Below, one piece after another: positions 44,549-54,406 of a DNA stretch of 64,000 bases. The position numbers and the translations under genes were made by a program. The notes under the pieces are model-generated. The model was not told where the DNA came from. It saw only the letters and a list, made by a program, of their open reading frames with translations, and ran no database searches. Within the stretch, counting starts at the first letter, position 1. Each line of letters starts with the position of its first letter. The DNA is taken from the NCBI GenBank assembly GCA_017425245.1, contig JAFOOX010000040.1, forward strand, positions 26,269 through 90,268. Direction: 5' to 3'. Origin of the DNA: Gammaproteobacteria bacterium (GTDB lineage Bacteria; Pseudomonadota; Gammaproteobacteria; Enterobacterales; Neiellaceae).

Positions 44549-46411
44549 ATGCTGATTCGTCACAAACTGGGGTTGACCACCGCCATGATGGTCGTGGGTC
44601 TTGTCGCCCTGTTGCTGGTTGCCCTGTGGGGGTTTCAGGGGATGCGGCGTGGCGCTGAACTGATCGCGGCAACGGATGAGGCCAACAGTGCGTTGGCCGA
44701 GGCGCTGTTAGGGGTGGCCCGTTTCAGCGCTGACAAAGAGCTGGTGGCGCGTGCGGAAGTCGAAGCCGCCACAGTCGCCATGACTGAGCGGCTGAAGCAT
44801 CTTGAGCAGCATACCTTGGGGGAAAGTAGCCAGCAGCTGGCCGCTATCACTGATGAACTCGGGCGGTTCACCGGCGCTTTTAGTGCTTACGCCGACGGGG
44901 TGATCAAGGTGGGGTTGACCCCCGAGGATGGGCTCTATGGCAGTCTGCGCCAGGCGGTGCACAGCATTGAAAAGGCGGTCTATGCCCAGCAGGACTACCG
45001 CACTGCAGCGGCCATGCTGCAATTGCGGCGTCATGAGAAAGATTTCATGCTGCGTCTGGACCTTAAGTATCTGGCCAAATTTGATGAGGGATTGTCGGAG
45101 CTCGGCGCAGCCATTGCGGCCAGCGGTGCCTATGACGACAGTGCCAAGGGTGAACTGAATCAGTTGGCCGAGCGCTATGCTGCTGATTTCAAGGCGCTGG
45201 TCGCGGCTACTGAGGTGCTGGGGCTGGATGCAAGCAGTGGCTTGCGCGGTCAGTTGAGCCAGTCTGCAAACACCTTGCGGCAGGGCTTTCGCCAGTTTGC
45301 TGATGGGGTGCTGATTGAAGTCGGGGCGCTGCAACAAGCCACCAGTCGTAACACCGTGATCTTGGCGCTGCTGGTATTGGCAGTGGTGGTCGGGGTGGCG
45401 CTGAGCATCAACAGATCCATCGGTGTGGCGGTTGCCCAGATTGCTGGCTACGTGCGCTCGGTGGTCAGCAGCCGCGATCTGCGCCAGCGAGTAGACACCG
45501 CAGGCCGCGATGATGAACTGGCTCAGGTCGCTAATGAGGTCGGTGAGCTGACAGGCGCTTTTGCCGATCTGGTGGGCCAGGTGCAGCAGGCGGCGGTGCA
45601 GCTCAATCAGGTGACCGACGAGCTGGCGGCCAATGTTGATCGCACTCATAACGACATGCTGCGGCAGCAAAGCGAAACCGACATGGTGGCGACCGCTGTT
45701 ACCGAGATGGGGGCGACCATTGACGAGATCGCCAAGAACACCGAGCAGGCGGCACGCAACGCGGCCCAGACCAACCACAGTGCGCTGGAGGGGCGCCACC
45801 AGGTGGAGGCCACCAGCCGGCGCATTCGCGCCCTGGCCGGCCGCCTCAATGATGCTAACAGCGTGGTCTCGGCGCTGGCCGAACAGAGCCAGACGGTGGG
45901 CTCGGTGCTGGATGTGATCCGTGCCATTGCTGAGCAGACCAACCTTCTCGCGCTCAATGCCGCCATTGAGGCGGCCCGTGCCGGTGAACAGGGGCGCGGC
46001 TTTGCCGTTGTTGCCGACGAGGTGCGCTCGCTGGCCATGCGCACCCAGCAGTCGACCAACGAGATTGGTGGCATCATCAGTAACCTGCAGCAGCAGACCC
46101 GGCAGATTGTTGAGCTGATCCAGAGTTGCCGCGACGAAGGTTTGGCCAGTGCCGGCCAAGCGGAACGGGCTGGTGAGCTGTTGCAGCAGATGACCGCCGA
46201 TATTGGCCACATCATGGACATGAGTACCCAGATTGCGGCCGCCATTGAAGAGCAGAGCCATGTGGCCGCCGAGGTCAACCGTAACGTGGTCAATATTCGC
46301 GATATTGCCGCCTCGGCATTCACCGCCGCCGACGCCAATGCCACCACCGCCGAAGAGGTGGCCCGTCAGGCTGCGGCATTGACCAACAGCGTGGGTCGCT
46401 ATCGTGTGTAA
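44549..46411 (+). CDS. Methyl-accepting chemotaxis protein
   Basis: 620 residues, standard receptor layout. TM1 at about 10-32 (TTAMMVVGLVALLLVALWG), a helical periplasmic sensor domain (about 35-265), TM2 at about 268-290 (VILALLVLAVVVGVALSI), a HAMP domain, and a signalling domain with the conserved hairpin tip [20 protein letters not shown]. The sensor domain is helical with a coiled-coil look; the ligand is not recognisable. I started at ATG 44549 rather than at the in-frame open frame start 44450. It ends in a modest hairpin before the HU gene. Confidence 0.94.
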   Translation: MLIRHKLGLTTAMMVVGLVALLLVALWGFQGMRRGAELIAATDEANSALAEALLGVARFSADKELVARAEVEAATVAMTERLKHLEQHTLGESSQQLAAITDELGRFTGAFSAYADGVIKVGLTPEDGLYGSLRQAVHSIEKAVYAQQDYRTAAAMLQLRRHEKDFMLRLDLKYLAKFDEGLSELGAAIAASGAYDDSAKGELNQLAERYAADFKALVAATEVLGLDASSGLRGQLSQSANTLRQGFRQFADGVLIEVGALQQATSRNTVILALLVLAVVVGVALSINRSIGVAVAQIAGYVRSVVSSRDLRQRVDTAGRDDELAQVANEVGELTGAFADLVGQVQQAAVQLNQVTDELAANVDRTHNDMLRQQSETDMVATAVTEMGATIDEIAKNTEQAARNAAQTNHSALEGRHQVEATSRRIRALAGRLNDANSVVSALAEQSQTVGSVLDVIRAIAEQTNLLALNAAIEAARAGEQGRGFAVVADEVRSLAMRTQQSTNEIGGIISNLQQQTRQIVELIQSCRDEGLASAGQAERAGELLQQMTADIGHIMDMSTQIAAAIEEQSHVAAEVNRNVVNIRDIAASAFTAADANATTAEEVARQAAALTNSVGRYRV

Positions 46412-46420
46412 AGCAGACGG

Positions 46421-46450
46421 GACGCGGCCTGCGCCGCGTCGGCCGTTTTC
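46421..46450 (+). terminator. Probable terminator after the chemoreceptor
   Basis: Stem GACGCGG at 46421-46427 and CCGCGTC at 46434-46440 with a short loop, then GGCCGTTTTC. The T-run is short, so efficiency is uncertain. It sits ten bases after the chemoreceptor stop. Confidence 0.55.
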
Positions 46451-46584
46451 GTGACTGCTTTCCCATAATCTGTCTAATCGCTGGTCCCGTCTCTTGCGTG
46501 GCCAGCCCTTTTGCTCCTTAATTTGTCGCCGGAGAGACGCCGCCGACCGTACGGACCGACCGAAAACAACGAGGACATCTGCCC

Positions 46585-46857
46585 ATGAACAAAACTGATC
46601 TGATCGACAAGATTGCCGCTGGCGCCGATATCAGCAAAGCCAAAGCCAAAGACGCCCTCGAAGCCCTGCTCGATGCCGTCACTGCCAGCCTCAAAGACGG
46701 CGACGCCGTGCAGCTGGTTGGCTTCGGTACCTTCAAGGTTTCCGAGCGCGCCGCCCGCACCGGTCGCAACCCGCAGACTGGCGCCGAGATCCAGATCGCC
46801 GCTTCCAAAGTACCTTCCTTCTCCGCTGGCAAAGCACTCAAAGACGCCATCAACTGA
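46585..46857 (+). CDS. hup: DNA-binding protein HU
   Basis: 90 residues, complete HU-fold protein: [40 protein letters not shown] with the beta-arm Arg/Pro residues that intercalate DNA, and [14 protein letters not shown] at the end. It bends and compacts DNA in the nucleoid. HupA and HupB cannot be told apart here. It has its own terminator and follows a chemoreceptor gene by 170 bases, so it is probably monocistronic. Confidence 0.96.
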   Translation: MNKTDLIDKIAAGADISKAKAKDALEALLDAVTASLKDGDAVQLVGFGTFKVSERAARTGRNPQTGAEIQIAASKVPSFSAGKALKDAIN

Positions 46858-46874
46858 TTGCGCATCTGTTGCAT

Positions 46875-46906
46875 AAAAAACGGGCACCATTGGAGCCCGT
46901 TTTTTA
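46875..46906. terminator. Rho-independent terminator after HU
   Basis: CGGGC and GCCCG arms with an 11-base loop, with A6 before and T6 after the stem. It lies 18 bases downstream of the HU stop and may also serve the convergent DUF4139 gene because the A-run is T6 on the other strand. Confidence 0.88.
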
Positions 46907-46918
46907 TGGGTAGCTGGC

Positions 46919-48568
46919 TCACAGGCCGATCAGTGGTCCTTTGCCGGGGTAACTGATGCGATAGCCGAAATCGAGCTGGGCCTTGCTGCCGGGCTTGAGT
47001 TCCAGCTCCCAAGCCAGCACCCCTTTCTGATCATCGACATCGGTCTGGCTGGGCGCCTTGCTCTCCTTGAGCAGTTCCACCCGGATCTGCTCGTTCTGGG
47101 CCACTGGCAGCTGATCGAGCAGGGTCAGGGGTACCGCCTTGCTGTGGCCGCTCTCAGCGGTCACCCGGTAACGGCGTTCAAGGGTGCTGTCTTTACTGAT
47201 CAGCCCAGATTCACCCTTTTCGTCGGCCAGCTGGTCGTAGCTCAGGGTCACCGCATCATCGACACCAAAGGCCAGCAGCCGTTCGGCACCGGGGCGTAGC
47301 AGCGGATCGACGCGGCTGCCGATATAGGCACCGTTGCGCGACAGTCGCCATTCACCCGGCAACAGCGGGGCCTTACCGGCGTAGCTGAGGGTGGCGTAAA
47401 GGTAGGCGTGCGGGTCGAGGCGCGGCACGGCGCGCAGACTGAGGCTGACCGGAAACTGCTGCTCGGCAAGGACAAAGCGCTGGCGGCTGTTGTTGGCCGC
47501 CACCGTTACCTTGCCGACGACCTGATACTCGGCGATGAAGTCGGCGCTCTGCAGGGCTGCCACATCAATGGCGATCTCCTCCTCCATCACCTCTTTCTTG
47601 CGTTCCATCATCAGGCTGTCGGCCATCTCCATGCTGCTGGCTACCGGTGCCGGGCTGTAGGCGGCCTTGGCGCTGCGGCCGCGGCCATCGTCCACCGGGG
47701 CGAAATCGATCCACCAGGGGCTGAGTTCCGGGGCGCTGGTGCCGGCGCTCGGGCGGGCAGTGGCCAGGATCAGGGCAACGCCCGCCCAGTCTTCACCGGT
47801 GGCCTGCTGCACATAGGCGGCAGTGGTCACCGCCAGTTGCTGCTTAGCGGTATCCAGATTGGCGTCATAGACCGGAGCCCAGCGCGCGCCGGGCAGCTGA
47901 TAGTCGAGCTTGAAACTGCTGCTGCCGCCGCGCGTCTCCAGATGGATGGCGGCGGTCAGGGTGGCGCGCTGGTCGCCCGCCATCTGGTTCAGCTCGGCCT
48001 CAACAACGGCGATCCGTTCGGCCAGCTGGCGCTGTTCGGCCGCCAATTTGACCCGCTGCTCACCGATATCGCGCATCCCCTGGCCGATCGCTTGCAATGC
48101 CAGCGGCCACTGCTCGGGGCTGAGCGCTGGCAGGGCCTTGCCGTCACTCGGGGCCGGGCTGGCCACCAGCGCATTGATAAAGGCGCTCTGGCTGTCGAGG
48201 GCGATCTGGCGGGCCTGCAATCCCGCCTCTTGGTCACGCAGCTCGGTTAGCTGCTGCTGCAGCTGGCGCTGGCGTTCATTGGCGGCGGCGGTCAGGTAGA
48301 CCGGGCGCAGATCAACGGCACTGATACGTACGGCGGCGGTGCCGCTGCCGCTCACCCGCAGTGACTCCTGGTTGAGGCTGACCGGCAACTGCTCGACCAG
48401 CAGGGTGTGGCTGCCGGCCGGCAGTTCCATGGTCAGGCTGCGGCTGACCTGGGCGCGATCGGGATAGACGGTGACAGCACTGATGGCAGAACCGGGGGCG
48501 GTCAGCTCGGCGGCGACGGCGCCATTGGTCAGGGCCAGCAGGGCAAGGGCAACAGGGCGCAACAACAT
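46919..48568 (-). CDS. DUF4139 domain protein (mucoidy inhibitor MuiA-like), exported
   Basis: About 549 residues. Signal peptide MLLRPVALALLALTNGAVAA with cleavage before AELTAPG. Residues about 35-135 match the N-terminal DUF4140 part (VTVYPDRAQVSRSLTMELPA), a coiled region follows (about 100-190), and residues about 215-545 form the DUF4139 beta-rich domain (YQLPGARWAPVYDANLDTAK, DFGYRISYPG at the end). The MuiA family is named for a mucoidy phenotype in one organism, but the biochemical role is unknown. I started at ATG 48568 because the upstream open frame has no signal peptide. Confidence 0.85.
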   Translation of the reverse strand: MLLRPVALALLALTNGAVAAELTAPGSAISAVTVYPDRAQVSRSLTMELPAGSHTLLVEQLPVSLNQESLRVSGSGTAAVRISAVDLRPVYLTAAANERQRQLQQQLTELRDQEAGLQARQIALDSQSAFINALVASPAPSDGKALPALSPEQWPLALQAIGQGMRDIGEQRVKLAAEQRQLAERIAVVEAELNQMAGDQRATLTAAIHLETRGGSSSFKLDYQLPGARWAPVYDANLDTAKQQLAVTTAAYVQQATGEDWAGVALILATARPSAGTSAPELSPWWIDFAPVDDGRGRSAKAAYSPAPVASSMEMADSLMMERKKEVMEEEIAIDVAALQSADFIAEYQVVGKVTVAANNSRQRFVLAEQQFPVSLSLRAVPRLDPHAYLYATLSYAGKAPLLPGEWRLSRNGAYIGSRVDPLLRPGAERLLAFGVDDAVTLSYDQLADEKGESGLISKDSTLERRYRVTAESGHSKAVPLTLLDQLPVAQNEQIRVELLKESKAPSQTDVDDQKGVLAWELELKPGSKAQLDFGYRISYPGKGPLIGL

Positions 48569-48659
48569 GGACCTTCTCCGTGGTTCAGGGCAGATCCACG
48601 CTAGTCGTCGCAACCGGGGGCTGTCCAGCGGGCCGCGGTAACAACGCGTAAGCGCTAAC

Positions 48660-48687
48660 AAAAAAGGGCTGCCTTGCGGGCAGCCCT
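48660..48687 (-). terminator. Terminator downstream of ppc
   Basis: GGGCTGCC at 48666-48673 and GGCAGCCC at 48679-48686 with a five-base loop; on the minus strand the stem is followed by six T. It sits 24 bases beyond the ppc stop. Confidence 0.9.
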
Positions 48688-48710
48688 GATGCTGACGACA
48701 GGCGTCTCGC

Positions 48711-51341
48711 CTAGCCGGTATTGCGCATACCGTTGGCGATACCGGCGATAGTCACCATCAGCGCCTGTTCCACCGCCTTGGGCATCTCCTCGCTGCTGCG
48801 GCTGCGCTTGAGCAGTTCGGCCTGCAGCATGTGCAGCGGGTCCATGTAGGGGTTGCGCAGCTGGATCGACTCCAGCGACCAGGGCTCGCGCTCCATCAGG
48901 TTGGCGTCGTGGGTCAGGGTCAGCACCGTCTGAATGTCGGCCTGCAACTGGTTGCGCAGACGATCACCCAGGCGGTGCAGCTCTTGGGGCACCAGCACCT
49001 GCTCGTAGTAGCGGGAGACCGACACATCGGCTTTCTGATAGACCATCTCCAGCATGTTGAGGCGCGAACGGAAGAACGGCCAGGCCTTGAACATCTCCTC
49101 CAGCGTTGCCGCCTTGCCCTGATCCAGCGCCTGCTGCAGCGCCTGACCGGCACCCAACCAAGCCGGAACGACCAGCCGGTTCTGGGCCCACGCGAAGATC
49201 CAGGGGATGGCGCGCAGGCTTTCGATACCACCGCCCACCTTGCGTTTGGTCGGGCGGCTGCCCAGCGGCAGTTTGCCCAGCTCCACCTCGGGGGTGGCGG
49301 CACGGAAGTAGGGGACGAAATCCGGCTCGCCGCGCACCACATCGCGGTAGGCGGTGCAGGAGTCGGCGGCCAGCTGGTTCATCAGCGCCCGCCAGTCATC
49401 CTTGGGCTCCGGCGGCGGGATCAGCTTGGCTTCCAGTACCGCTGCGGCATAGAGCGACAGGGTACGCACGGCTGTTTCCGGCAGGCCGAACTTGAAGCGG
49501 ATCATCTCACCCTGCTCGGTGACGCGCATGCCGCCATCAATGGAGCCGGGGGGCTGCGACAGGATCGCCTTGTACACCGGGCCGCCGCCGCGGCCGATGG
49601 TGCCGCCACGGCCATGGAACAGCACCAAGCGGATGCCGGCGTTGCGGGCCAGCTCGGCCAGCTCCTCCTGAGCGCGATACTGGGCCCAGGCGGCAGCCAG
49701 CATGCCCGCGTCCTTGGCCGAGTCGCTGTAGCCGATCATCACCTCCTGGCAGCCCTGGATGTAACCGCGATACCAGTCGATGGCCAGCAGCTCGGTCATG
49801 CAGCTCTTGGCGTTATCGAGGTCGGCCAGGGTTTCAAACAGCGGGGCGATGCGCATCGGGAAGCTGACGCCCGCTTCTTTGAGCAGCAAAGCCACCGCCA
49901 GCACATCAGAGGGGGCGCCAGCCATGGAGATGACGTAGGTGCCGAGGGCTCGCGGATCCTGTTCGGCGATCACCTTGCAGGTATCGATCACCTCCTGGGT
50001 ATCGGCGCTTGGCTGCCAGTGCAGCGGCAGCAGCGGGCGCTTGCCTGCCAGTTCGCGTAGCAGGAACTCCTGCTTCTCCTGCTCGCTCCAGCTAGCGTAG
50101 TCACCTAGCCCCAGATAGTTGGTCATCTCAGCAATCGCTGACTCGTGGCGGCCTGAATCCTGGCGGATATCGAGGCGCAGCAGGTTGAGGCCAAAACAAT
50201 AGGCGCGACGCAGGGTGTCGAGCAGCGGACCATCGGCAATGGCGCCCATGCCGCAGGCGTGCAGCGAGTCGTAACAGCGCTGCAGCGGCTGGATCAGGTC
50301 ATCGTCGCTGTTGAGCAGCGGACTGGCGTTGACAGTGTCGCCAGCGAGCTGGGCTTCAATAGCCGCGCGGCTATTGGTCAGCAGTTCACGCAGCTGTTTG
50401 AGGACCTTGCGATACGGTTCGTGACTGTCGCCGGCGACCGCACGCAGCGCCGGGCTGCAGTCGGTCATCGACAGCTCGGTGATCAGCGGCGCCAGGTCGC
50501 GCTGATAGAGGTCAACCGCCTGCCAGCGTGCCAGCAGCAGCACCCGGCGGGTGACCTTGGCGGTGACGAAGGGGTTGCCGTCGCGGTCACCGCCCATCCA
50601 GCTGGCAAACGTCACCGGGCACTTGAGTACCGCCGGTACATCGTTACCGAACTGATCGCGCACGGCGTCGGTCAGGTCTCTCAAGAAGTCAGGCACTGCC
50701 TGCCACAACGAGGCTTCGACCACGGCGAAGCCCCATTTGGCCTCATCAACCGGGGTTGGGCGCTGGTTACGGATGTCATCGGTATGCCAGGCTTGGGTGA
50801 TCAACTGCTCCAGACGGTCGCGAATGCGGCGGCGATCTCGTTGGTCGAGTTGCGGATTCTCCAGCTCAGCGAGGGCGTTGGCGCCCTCGATGAACTTGTG
50901 GATCATGGTGCGGCGAGATACTTCGGTGGGGTGTGCGGTCAAAACCACTTCGATATTCAGCTGGCCAATGGCGTCGCTGACCTCGCTGGCGCTCAGCCCG
51001 TTCTCTTTGAGCCGCGTCAGCAGCTTTTCAACCGGCTGTGGGCGGTGTACATCGCCGGCGCCAGCGCGTGAGATGCCATGCTGCTGCTCGGCGGTATTGG
51101 CCAGCGCCAGAAACAGGTTAAAGGCCTTGGCGACCGGCAGCATTTCGCTGTCGGACAGGCCATTGAGCAGGGCTACCAGTTTCTCGCCATCGGCACTAGA
51201 GCCGGCGCGAGCGCCCTTTGACAGCAGGCGGATGGTTTCGATTTTGGTCAGGAACTCATCGCCCAGGTGGGAGCGCATCGCTTTGCCCACCAGCGAGCCG
51301 AGAAAGCTCACGTTGCTGCGTAGAGCTGCATATTTATCCAT
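48711..51341 (-). CDS. ppc: Phosphoenolpyruvate carboxylase
   Basis: About 876 residues, full-length PEPC. Diagnostic stretches: LTAHPTEVSRRTM (active-site His region), GGDRDGNPFV, the GRGGTIGRGGGPVY loop, and the C-terminal end GIANGMRNTG, the usual PEPC terminus. It carboxylates phosphoenolpyruvate to oxaloacetate, replenishing the TCA cycle and feeding aspartate and arginine synthesis. I started at ATG 51341 (MDKYAALRSNVSFLGS) since the upstream frame is non-homologous. It is divergent from argC with 297 bases between, where in enteric bacteria argE would lie; no argE is present here. Confidence 0.97.
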   Translation of the reverse strand: MDKYAALRSNVSFLGSLVGKAMRSHLGDEFLTKIETIRLLSKGARAGSSADGEKLVALLNGLSDSEMLPVAKAFNLFLALANTAEQQHGISRAGAGDVHRPQPVEKLLTRLKENGLSASEVSDAIGQLNIEVVLTAHPTEVSRRTMIHKFIEGANALAELENPQLDQRDRRRIRDRLEQLITQAWHTDDIRNQRPTPVDEAKWGFAVVEASLWQAVPDFLRDLTDAVRDQFGNDVPAVLKCPVTFASWMGGDRDGNPFVTAKVTRRVLLLARWQAVDLYQRDLAPLITELSMTDCSPALRAVAGDSHEPYRKVLKQLRELLTNSRAAIEAQLAGDTVNASPLLNSDDDLIQPLQRCYDSLHACGMGAIADGPLLDTLRRAYCFGLNLLRLDIRQDSGRHESAIAEMTNYLGLGDYASWSEQEKQEFLLRELAGKRPLLPLHWQPSADTQEVIDTCKVIAEQDPRALGTYVISMAGAPSDVLAVALLLKEAGVSFPMRIAPLFETLADLDNAKSCMTELLAIDWYRGYIQGCQEVMIGYSDSAKDAGMLAAAWAQYRAQEELAELARNAGIRLVLFHGRGGTIGRGGGPVYKAILSQPPGSIDGGMRVTEQGEMIRFKFGLPETAVRTLSLYAAAVLEAKLIPPPEPKDDWRALMNQLAADSCTAYRDVVRGEPDFVPYFRAATPEVELGKLPLGSRPTKRKVGGGIESLRAIPWIFAWAQNRLVVPAWLGAGQALQQALDQGKAATLEEMFKAWPFFRSRLNMLEMVYQKADVSVSRYYEQVLVPQELHRLGDRLRNQLQADIQTVLTLTHDANLMEREPWSLESIQLRNPYMDPLHMLQAELLKRSRSSEEMPKAVEQALMVTIAGIANGMRNTG

Positions 51342-51493
51342 GGATATCCCCGTTAGCCGCGCACGAGTGAGGGCGCCTGCTGCAGGCGCATCCTGTGGTA
51401 CCGCAACAGGCGGCCCGAATCCGGATGATAGTGAATAGAATCCGTGGGGGGAAGGGGGCTGGTAGCAAAGGGACGACTGTGGCTGGCCACAAT

Positions 51494-51536
51494 GGGGCAA
51501 AGATATTCATGCACAAATGTTGAATAAAAATTTGGA
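51494..51536. promoter_or_regulatory. Candidate ArgR (ARG box) site upstream of argC
   Basis: TGAATAAAAATTTG at 51521-51534 fits one arm well and part of the other arm of the ArgR consensus (TGAAT, four A/T, ATTCA). A second half-site, ATTCA at 51505-51509, lies 12 bases upstream. ArgR binds pairs of such imperfect palindromes. The match is partial and was judged by eye; the AT-rich island in a GC-rich promoter region supports it. It may also touch the divergent ppc. Confidence 0.5.
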
Positions 51537-51638
51537 GTGAATTAGCCTGAGCCCCTTCGCCGCTGCCCTGCGGCTTTCGTTGTCATGGGGCTGTCGCAAT
51601 CGCGACAGACCATGGCGGTTTTGACGAGGGAAAGAACG

Positions 51639-52673
51639 ATGGCATTGACCTGTGCGATCATCGGCGCCAGTGGCTATACCGGCGCAGAGCTGGCGGCGAT
51701 GATCACCCGCCACCCGCAGCTGCAGCTGGCTGGTCTCTATGTGTCCGCTGGCAGCAGTGATGCCGGCAAGGCCTTGGCCAGCCTCCACCGCACCCTGCTT
51801 GGGGTCGTCGACGGGGTGCTGGAACCGCTGGCCGATGATGCCGTGGAGCAGGTCGCCAGCCGCGCCCAGATCGTCTTTCTCGCCACCGAACACAAGATTA
51901 GCCATGACTATGCGCCGCGCCTGCTGGCTGCTGGCGCTACCGTGTTCGATCTGTCGGCCGCTTTCCGTTTCAACGATGCCGCCCCCTACAGCGCCCACTA
52001 TGGTTTTGACCACCAGTTCCCCGAGCTGTTGAATGAAGCGGTTTATGGTCTGGCAGAGTGGAACGCCGACGCCATCAAGGGGGCGCGGCTCATAGCGGTA
52101 GCTGGCTGTTACCCGACCGCCAGCCTGCTGGCGCTCAAGCCGCTGGAGGCCGCAGGCCTCATCGCCCCAGGTTTTGTGCCGGCCATTAATGCGGTCAGCG
52201 GCGTCTCGGGCGCCGGGCGCAAGGCGACCCTGACCAACAGTTTCTGCGAAGTGAGCTACAACCCCTACGGCGTGCTGGCCCATCGCCATCAGCCGGAGAT
52301 CGCCCGCCATCTCGGCCGGCCGGTGGTGTTCACCCCCCATTTGGGTAACTTCCCGCGCGGTATTGTCGCCACCATCGCCGTCCAGTTGGTGGCTGGCACC
52401 ACTGCTGCCCAGGTCGATGCCGCCTATGCCGCTGCCTATACCGGCAAATCCTGCGTGCGCCTGTACAACCAGCGCTGCCCGGGCAGCTGGCCGAGCATCA
52501 ATGCGGTGGTCAAAACCCCGTTCTGCGATCTCGGCTGGAAGGTGGATGAAGCTTTGGGTCATGTGGTGGTGGTATCGGCCATCGACAACCTGCTCAAGGG
52601 GGCCTCAAGCCAGGCCATCCAGTGCGTAAATATGCGTTTTGGTCTGACCGATTTCCCGCTGGTGGGGGGCTGA
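51639..52673 (+). CDS. argC: N-acetyl-gamma-glutamyl-phosphate reductase
   Basis: About 344 residues. N-terminal NAD(P) loop in [16 protein letters not shown] and the active-site Cys in [31 protein letters not shown] is also typical. It reduces N-acetylglutamyl-5-phosphate to the semialdehyde, the third step of arginine synthesis. I started at ATG 51639, GGGAAAG upstream, rather than at 51585 in the open frame. First gene of the arg operon, two bases before argB. Confidence 0.97.
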   Translation: MALTCAIIGASGYTGAELAAMITRHPQLQLAGLYVSAGSSDAGKALASLHRTLLGVVDGVLEPLADDAVEQVASRAQIVFLATEHKISHDYAPRLLAAGATVFDLSAAFRFNDAAPYSAHYGFDHQFPELLNEAVYGLAEWNADAIKGARLIAVAGCYPTASLLALKPLEAAGLIAPGFVPAINAVSGVSGAGRKATLTNSFCEVSYNPYGVLAHRHQPEIARHLGRPVVFTPHLGNFPRGIVATIAVQLVAGTTAAQVDAAYAAAYTGKSCVRLYNQRCPGSWPSINAVVKTPFCDLGWKVDEALGHVVVVSAIDNLLKGASSQAIQCVNMRFGLTDFPLVGG

Positions 52674-52675
52674 TC

Positions 52676-53452
52676 ATGCTTGGACCTGTCGTCATCAAAC
52701 TCGGCGGAGCTGTCCTCGAAGATCCGGTCGCCCTTACCAACCTGCTGCAGGCGCTCAAGCCGGTTGCTGCGCGGCGGCCACTGGTGATCGTCCATGGCGG
52801 CGGCATCATCGTCGAACAGACGCTGGCGGCCATGAACATGACCAGCGAGAAGCGCGATGGTCTGCGGGTGACGCCGCCGGAGCAGATGGCGGTGATCGCC
52901 GGGGCACTGGCGGGTACCTGTAACAAGCAGTTGACCGCGCTGGCACTGCACAGTGGCTATCGCGCCGTGGGTCTCTGTCTTGGCGATGGCCTGATGATCG
53001 ACACGGCGCTGCTTGATCCGGCCCTTGGCTGCGTCGGCAAGCCGACCGGCCGTGGTGACTCCCGTTTGCTCGAGCTGCTGCTGGAGCAGGGCTTTACCCC
53101 GGTGATCAGCTCTATCGCCATTGGCCGCGATGGTGGCCTGCTCAACGTCAATGCCGATCAGGCAGCAGTAGCCGTGACCCAGCTGATGCTCGGCGCCGAG
53201 CTGCTGCTGCTGTCGGATGTCGATGGCATTCTCGATGGCAACAAGCAGCTGATCCCGGAGATGAGCAGCAGCCTGGCCGATGAGCTGATCGCCAGCGGCG
53301 TCATTCATGGCGGCATGATCGTCAAGGTCAAGGCAGCGCTGGAGGCGGCGCGCACCCTGCGTCAGCCGATCGCCGTCGCCAGCTGGAAACAGCCGGAACG
53401 TTTACAACTGCTGCTGGCCGGTGAAGCGGCTGGAACCTGGGTGCGTCACTGA
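52676..53452 (+). CDS. argB: Acetylglutamate kinase
   Basis: About 258 residues, amino-acid kinase fold. VVIKLGGAVLEDPVAL at the N-terminus, VIVHGGGIIVEQ (HGGG phosphate loop), NVNADQAAVAVTQL, and LLLSDVDGIL give the typical ArgB layout. It phosphorylates N-acetylglutamate. The ATG at 52676 lies two bases after argC with GGGGGG just upstream; the open frame upstream of it is inside argC. Next gene after 23 bases. Confidence 0.97.
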   Translation: MLGPVVIKLGGAVLEDPVALTNLLQALKPVAARRPLVIVHGGGIIVEQTLAAMNMTSEKRDGLRVTPPEQMAVIAGALAGTCNKQLTALALHSGYRAVGLCLGDGLMIDTALLDPALGCVGKPTGRGDSRLLELLLEQGFTPVISSIAIGRDGGLLNVNADQAAVAVTQLMLGAELLLLSDVDGILDGNKQLIPEMSSSLADELIASGVIHGGMIVKVKAALEAARTLRQPIAVASWKQPERLQLLLAGEAAGTWVRH

Positions 53453-53475
53453 CGCCCCCGCGACTGGAGAAATCG

Positions 53476-54390
53476 ATGGCATCGTTCAAACACTTTCTGA
53501 CGGTTAAAGATCTGCGCCGCGAGCAGCTGCTGCGGTTGATCGACAAGGCGCGCGACATCAAGGCGCGGCCCAAGGCCTTTGCCCAGGTGCTCAACGGCAA
53601 GAGTATTGTCATGCTGTTCGAGAAGCCGTCGCTGCGGACCCGTGTCACCTTCGACATCGGCATTAACAAGCTGGGTGGCCATGCGGTCTATCTTGACCAG
53701 CAAAATGGCGCCCTCGGTGTGCGTGAGTCGGTGCGTGATTTCGGCGCCAACATCAGCCAGTGGGCCGACGGCATCGTCGCCCGCGTGTACAAGCAGAGCA
53801 CCCTCAACGAGCTGGCCGCTGGCGGTACTGTGCCGGTGGTCAACGCCCTGTCGGATCTCTATCACCCCTGTCAGGCACTGGCCGATTTTATGACCCTGGC
53901 CGAAGTGGCCGGCGATCCGAGCAAGGTCAAGCTGGCTTATGTCGGTGATGGTAACAACGTTACCCATTCGCTGATGCTGTTTGCTGCCAAGTTGGGGGCG
54001 ACCATGGTGGTCTGCTGTCCGCGCGGCTACTCGGTGGATGGCCAGGTGGTGGTGGAAGCCCAGCAGATCAACGCCGAATCCGGTGGCACCCTGATCGTCA
54101 CTGATGATCTGGCGGCCCTTGATGGCGTCGACGCCATCTACGGCGATACCTGGGTATCCATGGGCGATACCACCCCCTATGAGCAGGTGATGGATATCTT
54201 TATGCCCTATCAGGTGAACGAAGCGCTGATGACTCGCACCGGGGCCCGTTTTTACCTGCACTGCCAGCCGGCCCATCGCGAGATGGAAGTGACCTCGGCA
54301 GTGATGGATGGCCCGCAATCAGTGATCCTGCCCCAGGCGCAAAATCGCATGTGGGCGCAGAATTCCGTACTGCTTGAACTTCTCGGTTAA
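53476..54390 (+). CDS. argF: Ornithine carbamoyltransferase
   Basis: 304 residues. Carbamoyl-phosphate loop [26 protein letters not shown], and the C-terminal active-site motif HCQPAHR (Gln where many OTCases have Leu). Ornithine-binding features [10 protein letters not shown] and DTWVSMGD are present. It converts ornithine and carbamoyl phosphate to citrulline. ATG with GGAGA eight bases upstream, 23 bases after argB. Confidence 0.95.
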   Translation: MASFKHFLTVKDLRREQLLRLIDKARDIKARPKAFAQVLNGKSIVMLFEKPSLRTRVTFDIGINKLGGHAVYLDQQNGALGVRESVRDFGANISQWADGIVARVYKQSTLNELAAGGTVPVVNALSDLYHPCQALADFMTLAEVAGDPSKVKLAYVGDGNNVTHSLMLFAAKLGATMVVCCPRGYSVDGQVVVEAQQINAESGGTLIVTDDLAALDGVDAIYGDTWVSMGDTTPYEQVMDIFMPYQVNEALMTRTGARFYLHCQPAHREMEVTSAVMDGPQSVILPQAQNRMWAQNSVLLELLG

Positions 54391-54406
54391 CTGGGTGGAA
54401 CCAACA

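Noticed and set aside
44708..46261. Minus-strand open frame of 517 codons opposite the chemoreceptor
   Set aside because: No domain seen, and the plus strand has an unambiguous chemoreceptor.
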